This document shows positions 7,607 through 14,766 of a stretch of DNA of 28,008 nt, piece by piece (within the stretch, counting starts at the first letter, position 1; each line of letters starts with the position of its first letter). Source of the DNA: Gemmobacter sp964439015. Lineage in GTDB: Bacteria > Pseudomonadota > Alphaproteobacteria > Rhodobacterales > Rhodobacteraceae. The position numbers and the translations under genes are program-made. The stretch spans positions 1 through 28,008 of the forward strand of contig CAYTMV010000029.1 in NCBI GenBank assembly GCA_964439015.1. Direction: 5' to 3'. The notes under the pieces were generated by a model. That model saw only the letters and a program-made list of their open reading frames with translations, did not search any database and was not told the DNA's origin.

Positions 7607-7683
7607 TGGTCGGAGCGAGAGGATTCGAACCTCCGACCCCCTGCTCCCGAAGCAGGTGCGCTACCAGGCTGCGCTACGCTCCG
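7607..7683 (-). tRNA. tRNA-Pro (CGG)
   Basis: A 77-nt cloverleaf on the minus strand. The acceptor stem CGGAGCG pairs with CGCTCCG, followed by discriminator A and an encoded CCA. The anticodon arm CCTGC-TTCGGGA-GCAGG gives anticodon CGG, and the T arm carries TTCGAAT. It ends 18 bases from the stop of the cyclodeaminase-family gene on the opposite strand. Confidence 0.96.
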
Positions 7684-7695
7684 ACCGTGGGAGGC

Positions 7696-7724
7696 GGGTT
7701 AAACGACGGGGCGGGGAATTGCAA
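7696..7724 (-). promoter_or_regulatory. Probable tRNA-Pro promoter
   Basis: Minus strand TTGCAA (7724-7719), 17-base spacer, TAACCC (7701-7696), placing transcription start a few bases before the mature tRNA end at 7683. The same layout precedes tRNA-Arg. Confidence 0.5.
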
Positions 7725-7777
7725 GGGGCTGCGATCCGAAATCTTGCGCAGGCGCACAGAGTGTTATGGCAGAGCGT

Positions 7778-8641
7778 TCAGGCCGCTGACCGCGCGGGCC
7801 GGATCAGGATCGCAATACCCGCAGCGATGATGACCGCCATGCCCAACGTCATGCGCGGTGTCAGCGCCTCGTCAAAAAACATCGCGCCATAAAAGGCCGC
7901 CCACAGGATCTGCGAATACTGCATGGGCGAAACGACGATCGAGGGGGCGCGGGCAAAGGCTGCGATCAGCAGCCCCATGCCCGTGACCATGCCGAGGGCC
8001 ATCAGCGCGGTGGCGCCTGTCTGCAGCGCATCGACCGGCTGTCCCAGCACCAGCATCACCGGGGCCAGGACCGCAACCTGTCCCATCATCGGCCAGATCT
8101 GCATGACAAAGCCGCGCTCGGCCCGCCCCACCTTGCGGATGATGATGAAATTGGTGGCCGAGGCCAGTGCGGCCCCCGCCGCGGCGAAATGGCCGGTGGT
8201 CAGGGTGTCGGCCCCCGGATCAAGGGCATAGACCACGCCGCCGAAGCCAACCGCCACCGCCGTGCCGCGCCACGCGTCGATCGTCTCGTTCAGCAGTGGC
8301 CAGGCCAGCAGCGTGATGATCAGCGGCATCGTGAAGAAGATCGCATAGCAGGTGGCCAGCGGCAGGTTGGCAAAGGCATAGACGCCCAGCACGTTGCTGG
8401 TCAGGATCACCGCCACCCGCAGCGCCATGATCCAGGGGTGGCGTGGCCGCATCGCGCCGCGGTCTCCCTGCCAGCGCGCCATCAGCCACAAGGCGGGCAG
8501 GCTGAAGGCGCCAGCCATGAACAAGACTTGCGCAGCCGGCAACCCCGCGCCCGCAACCTTGGTCATCACGTCATAGAAGGAAAAGGCCGCAAAGGCCCCC
8601 AGCCCCAGAAGGGCACCGGTCAGATTGGCTGGCAAGGGCAT
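7778..8641 (-). CDS. DMT-superfamily transporter (EamA domains)
   Basis: A 287-residue membrane protein with two EamA repeats and about ten hydrophobic helices. Landmarks are FSFYDVMTKVAG near the N-terminus, ATCYAIFFTMPLIITLLAWPLLNE at the end of repeat one, and IVVSPMQYSQILWAAFYGAMFFDEALT in repeat two. The substrate is unknown. The open frame continues upstream through leuB, but the likely start is ATG 8641, where the protein begins with the first membrane domain; no good ribosome site is visible. A hairpin terminator behind leuB lies in the 55-base gap upstream, so expression may depend on read-through or a weak local promoter. It is paralogous to 5138-6079. Confidence 0.87.
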   Translation of the reverse strand: MPLPANLTGALLGLGAFAAFSFYDVMTKVAGAGLPAAQVLFMAGAFSLPALWLMARWQGDRGAMRPRHPWIMALRVAVILTSNVLGVYAFANLPLATCYAIFFTMPLIITLLAWPLLNETIDAWRGTAVAVGFGGVVYALDPGADTLTTGHFAAAGAALASATNFIIIRKVGRAERGFVMQIWPMMGQVAVLAPVMLVLGQPVDALQTGATALMALGMVTGMGLLIAAFARAPSIVVSPMQYSQILWAAFYGAMFFDEALTPRMTLGMAVIIAAGIAILIRPARSAA

Positions 8642-8660
8642 GATCGTCCGGCGGGCTGGG

Positions 8661-8691
8661 AAAGGAAGGGGGGCGCGAGATGCGCCCCCTT
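8661..8691 (-). terminator. Rho-independent terminator behind leuB
   Basis: Minus strand stem GGGGGCGC (8689-8682), loop ATCTC, GCGCCCCC (8676-8669), followed by CTTCCTTT. An 8-bp GC stem with a T-rich tail, 8 bases after the leuB stop. Confidence 0.7.
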
Positions 8692-8696
8692 GATCG

Positions 8697-9803
8697 TCAG
8701 AGGCTGGCGTCCAGTGCGGCCAGGATCGCATCGCCCATACCCGAGGTCGAGACCGGCTTGCCACCCTCGGGGCCCATGAGGTCGGCGGTGCGGACGCCAT
8801 CGGCAAGCACCTTTTCCACGGCTTTTTCGATCCGGGTCGCCTCAGTGCCCATGTCAAAGCTGTAACGCAGCGCCATCGCAAACGACAGGATGCAGGCGAT
8901 CGGATTGGCCTTGCCCTGACCGGCAATATCGGGGGCCGAGCCGTGGACGGGCTCATACAGGGCTTTCGGGCAGCCATTGGCCATGGGCGCGCCAAGGCTG
9001 GCCGAGGGCAGCATCCCGAGCGAGCCGGTCAACATCGCCGCGGCATCCGACAGCAGGTCGCCGAACAGGTTGTCGGTCACGATCACGTCGAACTGCTTGG
9101 GCCAGCGGCACAGTTGCATCGCACCGGCATCGGCATACATATGCGACAGCGCGACGTCCGGATATTCCTTGTCGTGGACTTCCTGCACAACCTCGCGCCA
9201 AAGGATGCCGGATTCCATCACATTGGCCTTCTCCATTGAGCAGACCTTGTTGCCCCGCTTGCGGGCCAGCTCGAAGGCCGAGCGCGCCACGCGGGCGATC
9301 TCGGATTCGGTGTAACGCTGGGTGTTGATGCCAACCCGCTCATTTCCCTCGGTGAAGATGCCGCGGGGCTCGCCGAAATAGACGCCCGAGGTCAGTTCGC
9401 GCACGATCATGATGTCGAGGCCGGCCACCACCTCCCGCTTGAGGCTGGAGAAATCGGCCAGCGCATCGAAGCACTGCGCGGGGCGCAGGTTCGAGAACAG
9501 GTCCATCTCCTTGCGCAGGCGCAGCAACCCGCGCTCGGGCTTCACGGCGAAGGGCAGGTTGTCGTATTTCGGGCCGCCCACGGCGCCCAGCAGTACGGCG
9601 TCGACTTCCTGCGCCTTGGCCATGGTGTCGTCATGCAGCGGCGTGCCATGTTTGTCATAGGCGCAGCCGCCGACCAGATCCTCGGACACGTCGAAAGCGA
9701 TGCCGCGCTTGGCCTCAAGCCAGCCGATGATGCGTTTCACCTCGGCCATGACTTCGGGGCCGATGCCGTCACCGGCGAGGATCAGAAGGGAGGGATTGGC
9801 CAT
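8697..9803 (-). CDS. leuB: 3-isopropylmalate dehydrogenase LeuB
   Basis: A 368-residue NAD-dependent decarboxylating dehydrogenase that converts 3-isopropylmalate to 2-oxoisocaproate in leucine biosynthesis. It has the N-terminal LAGDGIGPEVM, the LeuB-type loop LLRLRKEMDLFSNLRPA, the Mg-binding signature region VTDNLFGDLLSDAAAML and the C-terminal EPVHGSAPDIAGQGKANPIA (NAD site). Length is normal. ATG 9803 has AGGAG 6 bases upstream. A separate promoter (9833-9861) and its own terminator suggest it is transcribed apart from leuCD, although on the same strand. Confidence 0.97.
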   Translation of the reverse strand: MANPSLLILAGDGIGPEVMAEVKRIIGWLEAKRGIAFDVSEDLVGGCAYDKHGTPLHDDTMAKAQEVDAVLLGAVGGPKYDNLPFAVKPERGLLRLRKEMDLFSNLRPAQCFDALADFSSLKREVVAGLDIMIVRELTSGVYFGEPRGIFTEGNERVGINTQRYTESEIARVARSAFELARKRGNKVCSMEKANVMESGILWREVVQEVHDKEYPDVALSHMYADAGAMQLCRWPKQFDVIVTDNLFGDLLSDAAAMLTGSLGMLPSASLGAPMANGCPKALYEPVHGSAPDIAGQGKANPIACILSFAMALRYSFDMGTEATRIEKAVEKVLADGVRTADLMGPEGGKPVSTSGMGDAILAALDASL

Positions 9804-9832
9804 GGGGCGCTCCTGCGAAATGGGTCGCGGGT

Positions 9833-9861
9833 GGCGTAGCTTGACGTGCGGGCAGGGTCAA
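9833..9861 (-). promoter_or_regulatory. Probable leuB promoter
   Basis: Minus strand TTGACC (9861-9856), 17-base spacer, TACGCC (9838-9833), in the 63-base gap upstream of leuB. This gives a leader of about 20-25 nt carrying the AGGAG ribosome site. Confidence 0.5.
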
Positions 9862-9866
9862 GGATT

Positions 9867-10916
9867 TCAGGGGCTTTGCGGGCCGACCAGCGCAAGATCG
9901 ACCCAGACCGGAAAGTGGGGCGAGGTGGCCGCCAGATCATCCAGCAGCGGATCGCCCGCGCCCGGCCACATGACGCCAGCCGCCGTCACGTCAAGGCTGG
10001 CGGCGGGCAGGATGTAATCCACCCGCAACCCGCCGATGCCCGCGCCGAAATCCGCGGTGTCCAGCGCCGGATCGCCCTGATGCGCCGGTTCGGTGCGGCC
10101 ATGGGCGCCGCGTGGGGCGGGATCTTGCAGGGCAGGGTGGGCCAGGAGCCTTGCCATCGCGCCGCGCGGCCCCTCGCCATCCGTCGGGTCGAGGTTGGAC
10201 AGGCCGATAAGGACCAGGCTGTCCGGCGCGGGGTGGTCGGGCAGGGCGCCGTCCAGCAACTGCGCCCAAAGCAGCGCCTCGTCGCCCGCGCGGCGACCAT
10301 TGCGATCCTCGGGTCCGTCAAAGACTGGCGGCGTGGCGGCCCATGCGGCCAAGGTGATCTGCCTGCCATCGGGCAAGGTCAGCGGCACCAGCCAATGTCC
10401 GGTGGTCGACAGGCGCTGGATGTCGCGGGCGGGATCATCGACCGGCATGTGGTTTTCCGGCAGATCGGCCCAGAGCAGCCCCGACAGATCGTGCGCCGGG
10501 CCAAGCGGCAGGCGTGACAGCAGCAGCATCCCTGCCTGCCCCGGAAAGTGACCGTAACCTTGGGCATCGCGTGCCTCGCCCAGCCGGCCATTGCGGTCAA
10601 GGTCGCGGCCCGTAGGGATACCGGTGTTTGGCGCAAGCGCAAGGCGGTGTGGATAGTCGATCCCGGATGCTGCCAGCGCCGTCGCAAACTCGGTCGCCGC
10701 CACGCCCAGCACGTCATGGTCAAAGCCGGTCAGCAGCATCACGTCCGCATCCAGACGGGCGATCACCCGCAACGCTGCGGTGATCTGCGGATCATCCCCC
10801 GCGGCGATATCCTGCAACAGCAGCCCCGGTCCCTTGCGCGACAGTGCTGCGTCCCAGGTTGCCAGCCGCAGCGTCTCGGCGCCTGCGGGCGTGGCCAGCG
10901 CCAGCGCAAGGATCAG
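9867..10916 (-). CDS. Secreted endonuclease/exonuclease/phosphatase-like protein (start uncertain)
   Basis: An exported protein of about 349 residues with features of the endonuclease/exonuclease/phosphatase (DNase I-like) fold. Evidence is a hydrophobic LILALALATPAGA leader with a likely cleavage before ETLRLATWD, then DADVMLLTGFDHD, a GMLLLSRLP strand, and GLRVDYILPAASL near the end. The Glu of the usual active site is not obvious, so nuclease activity is unproven. There is no ATG, GTG or TTG in frame between 11036 and the signal region. The only normal start (ATG 11036) lies inside the upstream gene and would put about 40 charged residues before the hydrophobic core. A CTG at 10916, overlapping the upstream stop as CTGA, is the best coupled alternative and is used here. 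Confidence 0.75.
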   Translation of the reverse strand: MILALALATPAGAETLRLATWDAALSRKGPGLLLQDIAAGDDPQITAALRVIARLDADVMLLTGFDHDVLGVAATEFATALAASGIDYPHRLALAPNTGIPTGRDLDRNGRLGEARDAQGYGHFPGQAGMLLLSRLPLGPAHDLSGLLWADLPENHMPVDDPARDIQRLSTTGHWLVPLTLPDGRQITLAAWAATPPVFDGPEDRNGRRAGDEALLWAQLLDGALPDHPAPDSLVLIGLSNLDPTDGEGPRGAMARLLAHPALQDPAPRGAHGRTEPAHQGDPALDTADFGAGIGGLRVDYILPAASLDVTAAGVMWPGAGDPLLDDLAATSPHFPVWVDLALVGPQSP

Positions 10917-11872
10917 GCCGGATAGAAGCCGGTGGTTTCGGCCAGGCTGGAGATCCGGCGCTTTTCGCGGATCATTTCGGCGATCTTGCCCATGGCGATA
11001 CCGCGCATGAACAGCGAGGCGGGAAGGAAGGCCCATGCCGTCATTGTCCAGATCAGGGTTTGCGGGGTGGTCATCGTCAGCGGCTCAAAGCCCTGCGCGC
11101 CGATCTTGACCACGGCGGGGATCACAAACGGCAGCAACAGGCCGAGCGCGATGTTCAGCCGGGCATCGCGTTCCAGCCGTTGCACGACATCCCCGCCGGC
11201 GGTCGGGTCGAAGGTGGGCAGGTTGACCCAGACGTTGAAGGCACTTTCCCGCGCCGGCCAGCGTTGCAGCCGCAGCACGGAGACAAAGAACGCAAGCCCC
11301 AGCGCCGAAGTCAGATAGGCCACGCCCGCCGCGCTGCGCACCGCCTGCACCTGCGCCTCGGATGCGCCGTCGGCCAGCATCAGCGTCGCCAGTCGCACCG
11401 GCGAATAGGGAAAATCAAGCGCAGCACCGATCACCACCCCCAGCGCACCCATCAGCGTGGACAGGGTAGAGGGGGCAAAACGGCTTTGCTCGATCACGGT
11501 CAGGGCAAAGACCGTGGCAAACAGCATCAGGAACCGGATGCGGTTGAAAGGGGGCGCATCGCGAAACTCGACGAGGCCGGGATAGGTGGCGTTGTATTCG
11601 ACAAAGGTCAGCACCCCGGCAAACAGCGCCATCAGTGCCACGACCTCGCGCCCGTCGGCGCCCTGCCCCGATAAGATCACCGAGGGGGTGGCGACCAGCA
11701 CCATCACCAGAAATGCGCGCATAAGCGCACTGGTCAGCCGTGAGACCACTGCCTTGCCTTCCTCAATCCGGACGGCCCCGATGCTTTGCCGGTGCCTTTT
11801 CCCCATGATTTCCCGCGCAATGTGGCGGGCTGCCTCAATCCTGCCCAATTTGTGCCTTCTTTCGTTTGCCAT
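10913..11872 (-). CDS. Unrecognised polytopic membrane protein
   Basis: A 319-residue protein I cannot place in a family. The first 45 residues are charged (MANERRHKLGRIEAARHIAR..), followed by about seven hydrophobic segments: AFLVMVLVATPSVIL, VVALMALFAGVLTF, FLMLFATVFALTVI, LMGALGVVIGAAL, AYLTSALGLAFFVSVL, ALGLLLPFVIPAVV and LIWTMTAWAFLPASLFM. An inner-membrane location with a cytoplasmic N-terminus is likely. The start could be ATG 11872 (no ribosome site seen) or an internal Met at MGKRHRQ. It sits between leuD and the nuclease-like gene, overlapping the latter by about 4 bases, so the two are probably co-translated. It is separated from leuD by a strong terminator. Confidence 0.72.
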   Translation of the reverse strand: MANERRHKLGRIEAARHIAREIMGKRHRQSIGAVRIEEGKAVVSRLTSALMRAFLVMVLVATPSVILSGQGADGREVVALMALFAGVLTFVEYNATYPGLVEFRDAPPFNRIRFLMLFATVFALTVIEQSRFAPSTLSTLMGALGVVIGAALDFPYSPVRLATLMLADGASEAQVQAVRSAAGVAYLTSALGLAFFVSVLRLQRWPARESAFNVWVNLPTFDPTAGGDVVQRLERDARLNIALGLLLPFVIPAVVKIGAQGFEPLTMTTPQTLIWTMTAWAFLPASLFMRGIAMGKIAEMIREKRRISSLAETTGFYPA

Positions 11873-11951
11873 CGCAAGGATTGACGCCAGAAGACAGGGT
11901 TAATGCGGCGAAAGCTGGGAGAAACTGTCGCCAGTTTGCATCAAATCAGGG

Positions 11952-11990
11952 CAAAAAAAGGCCGCCACGGGGGGGTAAACCCGTGGCGGC
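11952..11990 (-). terminator. Rho-independent terminator behind leuD
   Basis: Minus strand stem GCCGCCACGGG (11990-11980), 8-base loop, CCCGTGGCGGC (11971-11961), then C and seven T (11959-11953). An 11-bp perfect stem with a U-tract, the clearest terminator in the window. It ends the leuCD transcript. Confidence 0.9.
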
Positions 11991-12019
11991 ACAAGATGTT
12001 GTAAGGCGTCGGTCCTGGC

Positions 12020-12625
12020 TTATGCCCAGGGATGAACGACGCGGTTCTTTGCCTCGAAGGCGTCGATCGCCGAAACCTTCTCGAGAGTCAGGCCAATGTC
12101 ATCCAACCCGTTCAGCAGGCAATGCTTGCGGAACGGATCAACCTCGAACGGGAAGGACTGGCCGTCCGACGTGGTGACGGTCTGCGCCTCCAGGTCCACG
12201 GTCATGCGCGCATTCTCGCCCTTGCGCGCATCCTCCATCAACACATCCACCACCTCTTGCGGCATGACGATCGGCAGAATGCCGTTCTTGAAGCAGTTGT
12301 TGTAGAAGATGTCGGCAAAGCTGGTCGAGATCACGCTGCGGATGCCAAAATCCGCCAGCGCCCAGGGCGCGTGTTCGCGCGACGAGCCGCAGCCGAAATT
12401 GTCGCCCGCCACCAGTATCTCGGCCTTGCGATAGGCCGGCTGGTTCAGCACGAAATCGGCGATCTCGTTGCCTTCGCGGTCATAACGCATTTCGTCAAAC
12501 AGGTTCTTGCCCAGACCCGAACGCTGGATCGTCTTCAGAAACTGCTTGGGGATGATCATGTCGGTGTCGATGTTGACCAGCGGCATGGGCGCCGCGACAC
12601 CGGTCAGTTTGGTGAACTTGTCCAT
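12020..12625 (-). CDS. leuD: 3-isopropylmalate dehydratase small subunit LeuD
   Basis: A 201-residue small subunit of isopropylmalate isomerase, the swivelling domain that pairs with LeuC to convert 2- to 3-isopropylmalate. Typical segments are NIDTDMIIPKQFLKT, the substrate loop GCGSSREHAPWAL and FADIFYNNCFKNGILP. Length is normal for a proteobacterial LeuD. The gene starts 10 bases after leuC, with AAGGAG overlapping the leuC stop, so the subunits are translationally linked. A strong terminator follows at 11952-11990. Confidence 0.97.
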   Translation of the reverse strand: MDKFTKLTGVAAPMPLVNIDTDMIIPKQFLKTIQRSGLGKNLFDEMRYDREGNEIADFVLNQPAYRKAEILVAGDNFGCGSSREHAPWALADFGIRSVISTSFADIFYNNCFKNGILPIVMPQEVVDVLMEDARKGENARMTVDLEAQTVTTSDGQSFPFEVDPFRKHCLLNGLDDIGLTLEKVSAIDAFEAKNRVVHPWA

Positions 12626-12635
12626 GATCTGCTCC

Positions 12636-14054
12636 TTACACCGTCTCGGCCATCATCTCGCGCACATCGGTCAGATGACCGGTGATCGCGGCGGCCGCGG
12701 CCATGGCCGGGCTCATCAGATGGGTGCGGCCCTTGTAGCCCTGACGGCCTTCGAAGTTGCGATTCGAGGTCGAGGCGCAACGCTCGCCGGGGGCCAGCTG
12801 GTCGGGGTTCATCGCCAGACACATCGAGCAACCGGCCAGACGCCATTCAAAACCCGCATCGATGAAGATCTGTGCCAGACCCTCTTCCTCGGCCTGCGCG
12901 CGCACGAGGCCCGAGCCCGGCACCACCATCGCGCGGATGCCGGGGGCGATCTTCTTGCCCTTCAGCACGGCGGCGGCGGCGCGCAGGTCCTCGATCCGGC
13001 CGTTGGTGCAGCTGCCGATGAAGACCGTGTCGATCTTGATGTCGGTCAGCTTTTGCCCGGCGGTCAGGCCCATATAGTCGATGGCGCGACGCGCGGCGTC
13101 GACCTTGCCGCCCGAGAACGATTCGGGGGCGGGCACGGTGCCGGTGATCGGCAGCACGTCCTCGGGGCTGGTGCCCCAGGTCACGACCGGCGCGATGTCT
13201 TCGCCGCGGATGGTCACGACCTTGTCGAAATGCGCGCCTTCATCGGTGAACAGCGTCTTCCAATAGGCAAGGGCTGCCTCCCATGCCGCACCTTTCGGTG
13301 CATGCGGGCGGCCCTTCACGTATTCATAGGTCTTTTCGTCGGGCGCGATCAGGCCGGCGCGGGCGCCGCCTTCGATCGCCATGTTGCAGACCGTCATCCG
13401 GCCTTCCATCGACAGCTCGCGGATCGCCTGACCGCAATATTCGATGACATAGCCGGTGCCGCCCGCGGTGCCGGTGGCGCCGATCACCGACAGGGTGATA
13501 TCCTTGGCGGTGACGCCGGGGCGCAAGGATCCGGTGATCTCCACCTTCATGTTCTTGGACTTTTTCTGGATCAGCGTCTGGGTGGCCAGAACGTGTTCCA
13601 CTTCCGAGGTGCCGATGCCATGGGCCAGCGCGCCGAAAGCGCCGTGGGTGGCGGTATGGCTGTCGCCACAGACAACCGTCATCCCCGGCAGGGTCCAGCC
13701 CTGTTCGGGGCCGACGATATGCACGATGCCCTGACGGATATCGGTCACGGGATAGTAGTTGATCCCGAAATCCTTGGCATTCTTGTCCAGCGCATCGACC
13801 TGGATGCGGCTTTCCTCATTGTCGATGTGCTTGTCGCGGCCAGCGGTGGTGGGGACGTTGTGGTCCGGCACGGCGATGGTCTTTTCAGGCGCACGCACCT
13901 TGCGGCCGGCCATGCGCAGACCTTCGAAGGCCTGCGGGCTGGTGACTTCATGCACCAGATGGCGGTCGATATACAGCAGGCAGGTGCCGTCTTCGGCCTG
14001 ATGGACGACGTGATCGTCCCAGATCTTGTCATAGAGGGTACGCGGAGCGGTCAT
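12636..14054 (-). CDS. leuC: 3-isopropylmalate dehydratase large subunit LeuC
   Basis: A 472-residue aconitase-family protein holding the [4Fe-4S] cluster of isopropylmalate isomerase. The three cluster cysteines are C349 in FIGSCTNGR, and C409 and C412 in AGCSMCLAMN. Other family motifs are CGDSHTATHGAFGALAHGIGT and STSNRNFEGRQG. ATG 14054 is chosen over an in-frame start further upstream because GAGAGAG lies just before it and the protein starts with the normal TAPRTLYDKIW. It forms the leuCD operon with the next gene. A promoter candidate and a 30-codon ORF lie within 200 bases upstream. Confidence 0.97.
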   Translation of the reverse strand: MTAPRTLYDKIWDDHVVHQAEDGTCLLYIDRHLVHEVTSPQAFEGLRMAGRKVRAPEKTIAVPDHNVPTTAGRDKHIDNEESRIQVDALDKNAKDFGINYYPVTDIRQGIVHIVGPEQGWTLPGMTVVCGDSHTATHGAFGALAHGIGTSEVEHVLATQTLIQKKSKNMKVEITGSLRPGVTAKDITLSVIGATGTAGGTGYVIEYCGQAIRELSMEGRMTVCNMAIEGGARAGLIAPDEKTYEYVKGRPHAPKGAAWEAALAYWKTLFTDEGAHFDKVVTIRGEDIAPVVTWGTSPEDVLPITGTVPAPESFSGGKVDAARRAIDYMGLTAGQKLTDIKIDTVFIGSCTNGRIEDLRAAAAVLKGKKIAPGIRAMVVPGSGLVRAQAEEEGLAQIFIDAGFEWRLAGCSMCLAMNPDQLAPGERCASTSNRNFEGRQGYKGRTHLMSPAMAAAAAITGHLTDVREMMAETV

Positions 14055-14119
14055 GGCTCTCTCTCGATGGCTGGTTGTTCGGAAAGGAAGATGGGCGCGC
14101 CAAGGCGCGGGGCCAGCGG

Positions 14120-14212
14120 TCAAAGCCGGGCCAGAACCGTGCGGCTCATGCCGAAAAAGCGGGCCGGCAGCCGCGCATGATCGGTGATGTTGAAATAGAT
14201 GAACCCGTCCAT
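14120..14212 (-). CDS. Small 30-codon ORF upstream of leuC (possible leader peptide)
   Basis: A minus-strand ORF starting MDGFIYFNITDHAR and ending VLARL, 30 residues, with its stop 65 bases before the leuC start. There is no Shine-Dalgarno before its ATG, but a promoter-like pair (TTGCCT, 17 bases, TAAAAG) puts the predicted transcription start at or one base before this ATG, as expected for a leaderless leader ORF. The peptide has only three Leu and no Leu run, so classical leucine attenuation is not evident. A weak 5-bp hairpin (14096-14109) lies between it and leuC. It could also be a chance ORF. Confidence 0.4.
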   Translation of the reverse strand: MDGFIYFNITDHARLPARFFGMSRTVLARL

Positions 14213-14219
14213 GGCACGG

Positions 14220-14248
14220 CTTTTAGCCCAGAACCCCCTTGCAGGCAA
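14220..14248 (-). promoter_or_regulatory. Candidate leuCD promoter
   Basis: Minus strand TTGCCT (14248-14243), 17-base spacer, TAAAAG (14225-14220). The predicted start is at 14213 or 14212, so the leuC leader would be about 158 nt and include the 30-codon ORF. It is divergent from the rsfS promoter candidate. Confidence 0.45.
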
Positions 14249-14266
14249 GGATCAAGCCGCCTGCCG

Positions 14267-14295
14267 TTGAGTCTGCCGCCCATGGGTGATAGTTT
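14267..14295 (+). promoter_or_regulatory. Candidate rsfS promoter
   Basis: TTGAGT (14267-14272), 17-base spacer, TAGTTT (14290-14295), with a predicted start near 14302, 20-50 bases before the possible rsfS start codons. Confidence 0.4.
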
Positions 14296-14319
14296 GAAGG
14301 AAAGCCCGGTGCCGGGGTA

Positions 14320-14766
14320 TTGCGGCGCGTTTCACGGAGGGCCCTGGTCCTGTCTCATTCCGATCCCGCCACCGGCCTGCCGGTTGGTCCCCGCGCCACC
14401 CGTCCGGCCGATGCCGAACCTTCCAGCGAGACCCTGCTGGCCCATGTCCTCGCCTCGCTTGAGGATGACAAGGCCGAGGACATCGTTCAGATCGACCTGC
14501 GCGGTCGGTCAGACATGGCCGATTACATGGTGATCTGCTCGGGCCGGTCGTCCCGTCAGGTCGGCGCCATCGCCGAAAAGCTGGTGGACCGCCTCAAGCA
14601 GGAGTTCGGCCGCCTCTGCAAGGTTGAAGGCAAGGAGACCGGCGACTGGGTGCTGATCGACACGGCCGATGTCATCGTCCACGTCTTCCGCCCCGAAGTG
14701 CGCGAGTTCTATCAGCTTGAAAAGATGTGGCTGCCTGCCGGGCAGGCCCGCAATCCGCAGGCCTGA
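14320..14766 (+). CDS. rsfS: Ribosomal silencing factor RsfS (start uncertain)
   Basis: RsfS (Iojap/DUF143 family) binds L14 on the 50S subunit and blocks subunit joining when translation should be low. The conserved core is present: DDKAEDIVQIDLRGRSDMADYMVICSGRSSRQV, KVEGKETGDWVLIDTADVIVHVF and REFYQLEKMW. The start is unclear. TTG 14320 gives 148 residues but has no good ribosome site. A GGAGG at 14336-14340 lies inside that reading and points to a CTG at 14350, giving 138 residues beginning SHSDPATG. The stop overlaps rlmH by one base (TGATG), and the two genes travel together in many bacteria. Confidence 0.92.
   Translation: MRRVSRRALVLSHSDPATGLPVGPRATRPADAEPSSETLLAHVLASLEDDKAEDIVQIDLRGRSDMADYMVICSGRSSRQVGAIAEKLVDRLKQEFGRLCKVEGKETGDWVLIDTADVIVHVFRPEVREFYQLEKMWLPAGQARNPQA

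Noticed and set aside
12507..14180. A 557-codon plus-strand ORF opposite leuC
   Set aside because: It mirrors the leuC coding frame and has low-complexity shadow composition, while leuC itself is unambiguous.
14055..14212. Classical leucine attenuator before leuC
   Set aside because: The small ORF has only three scattered Leu codons and there is no strong terminator/antiterminator pair with a T-run.
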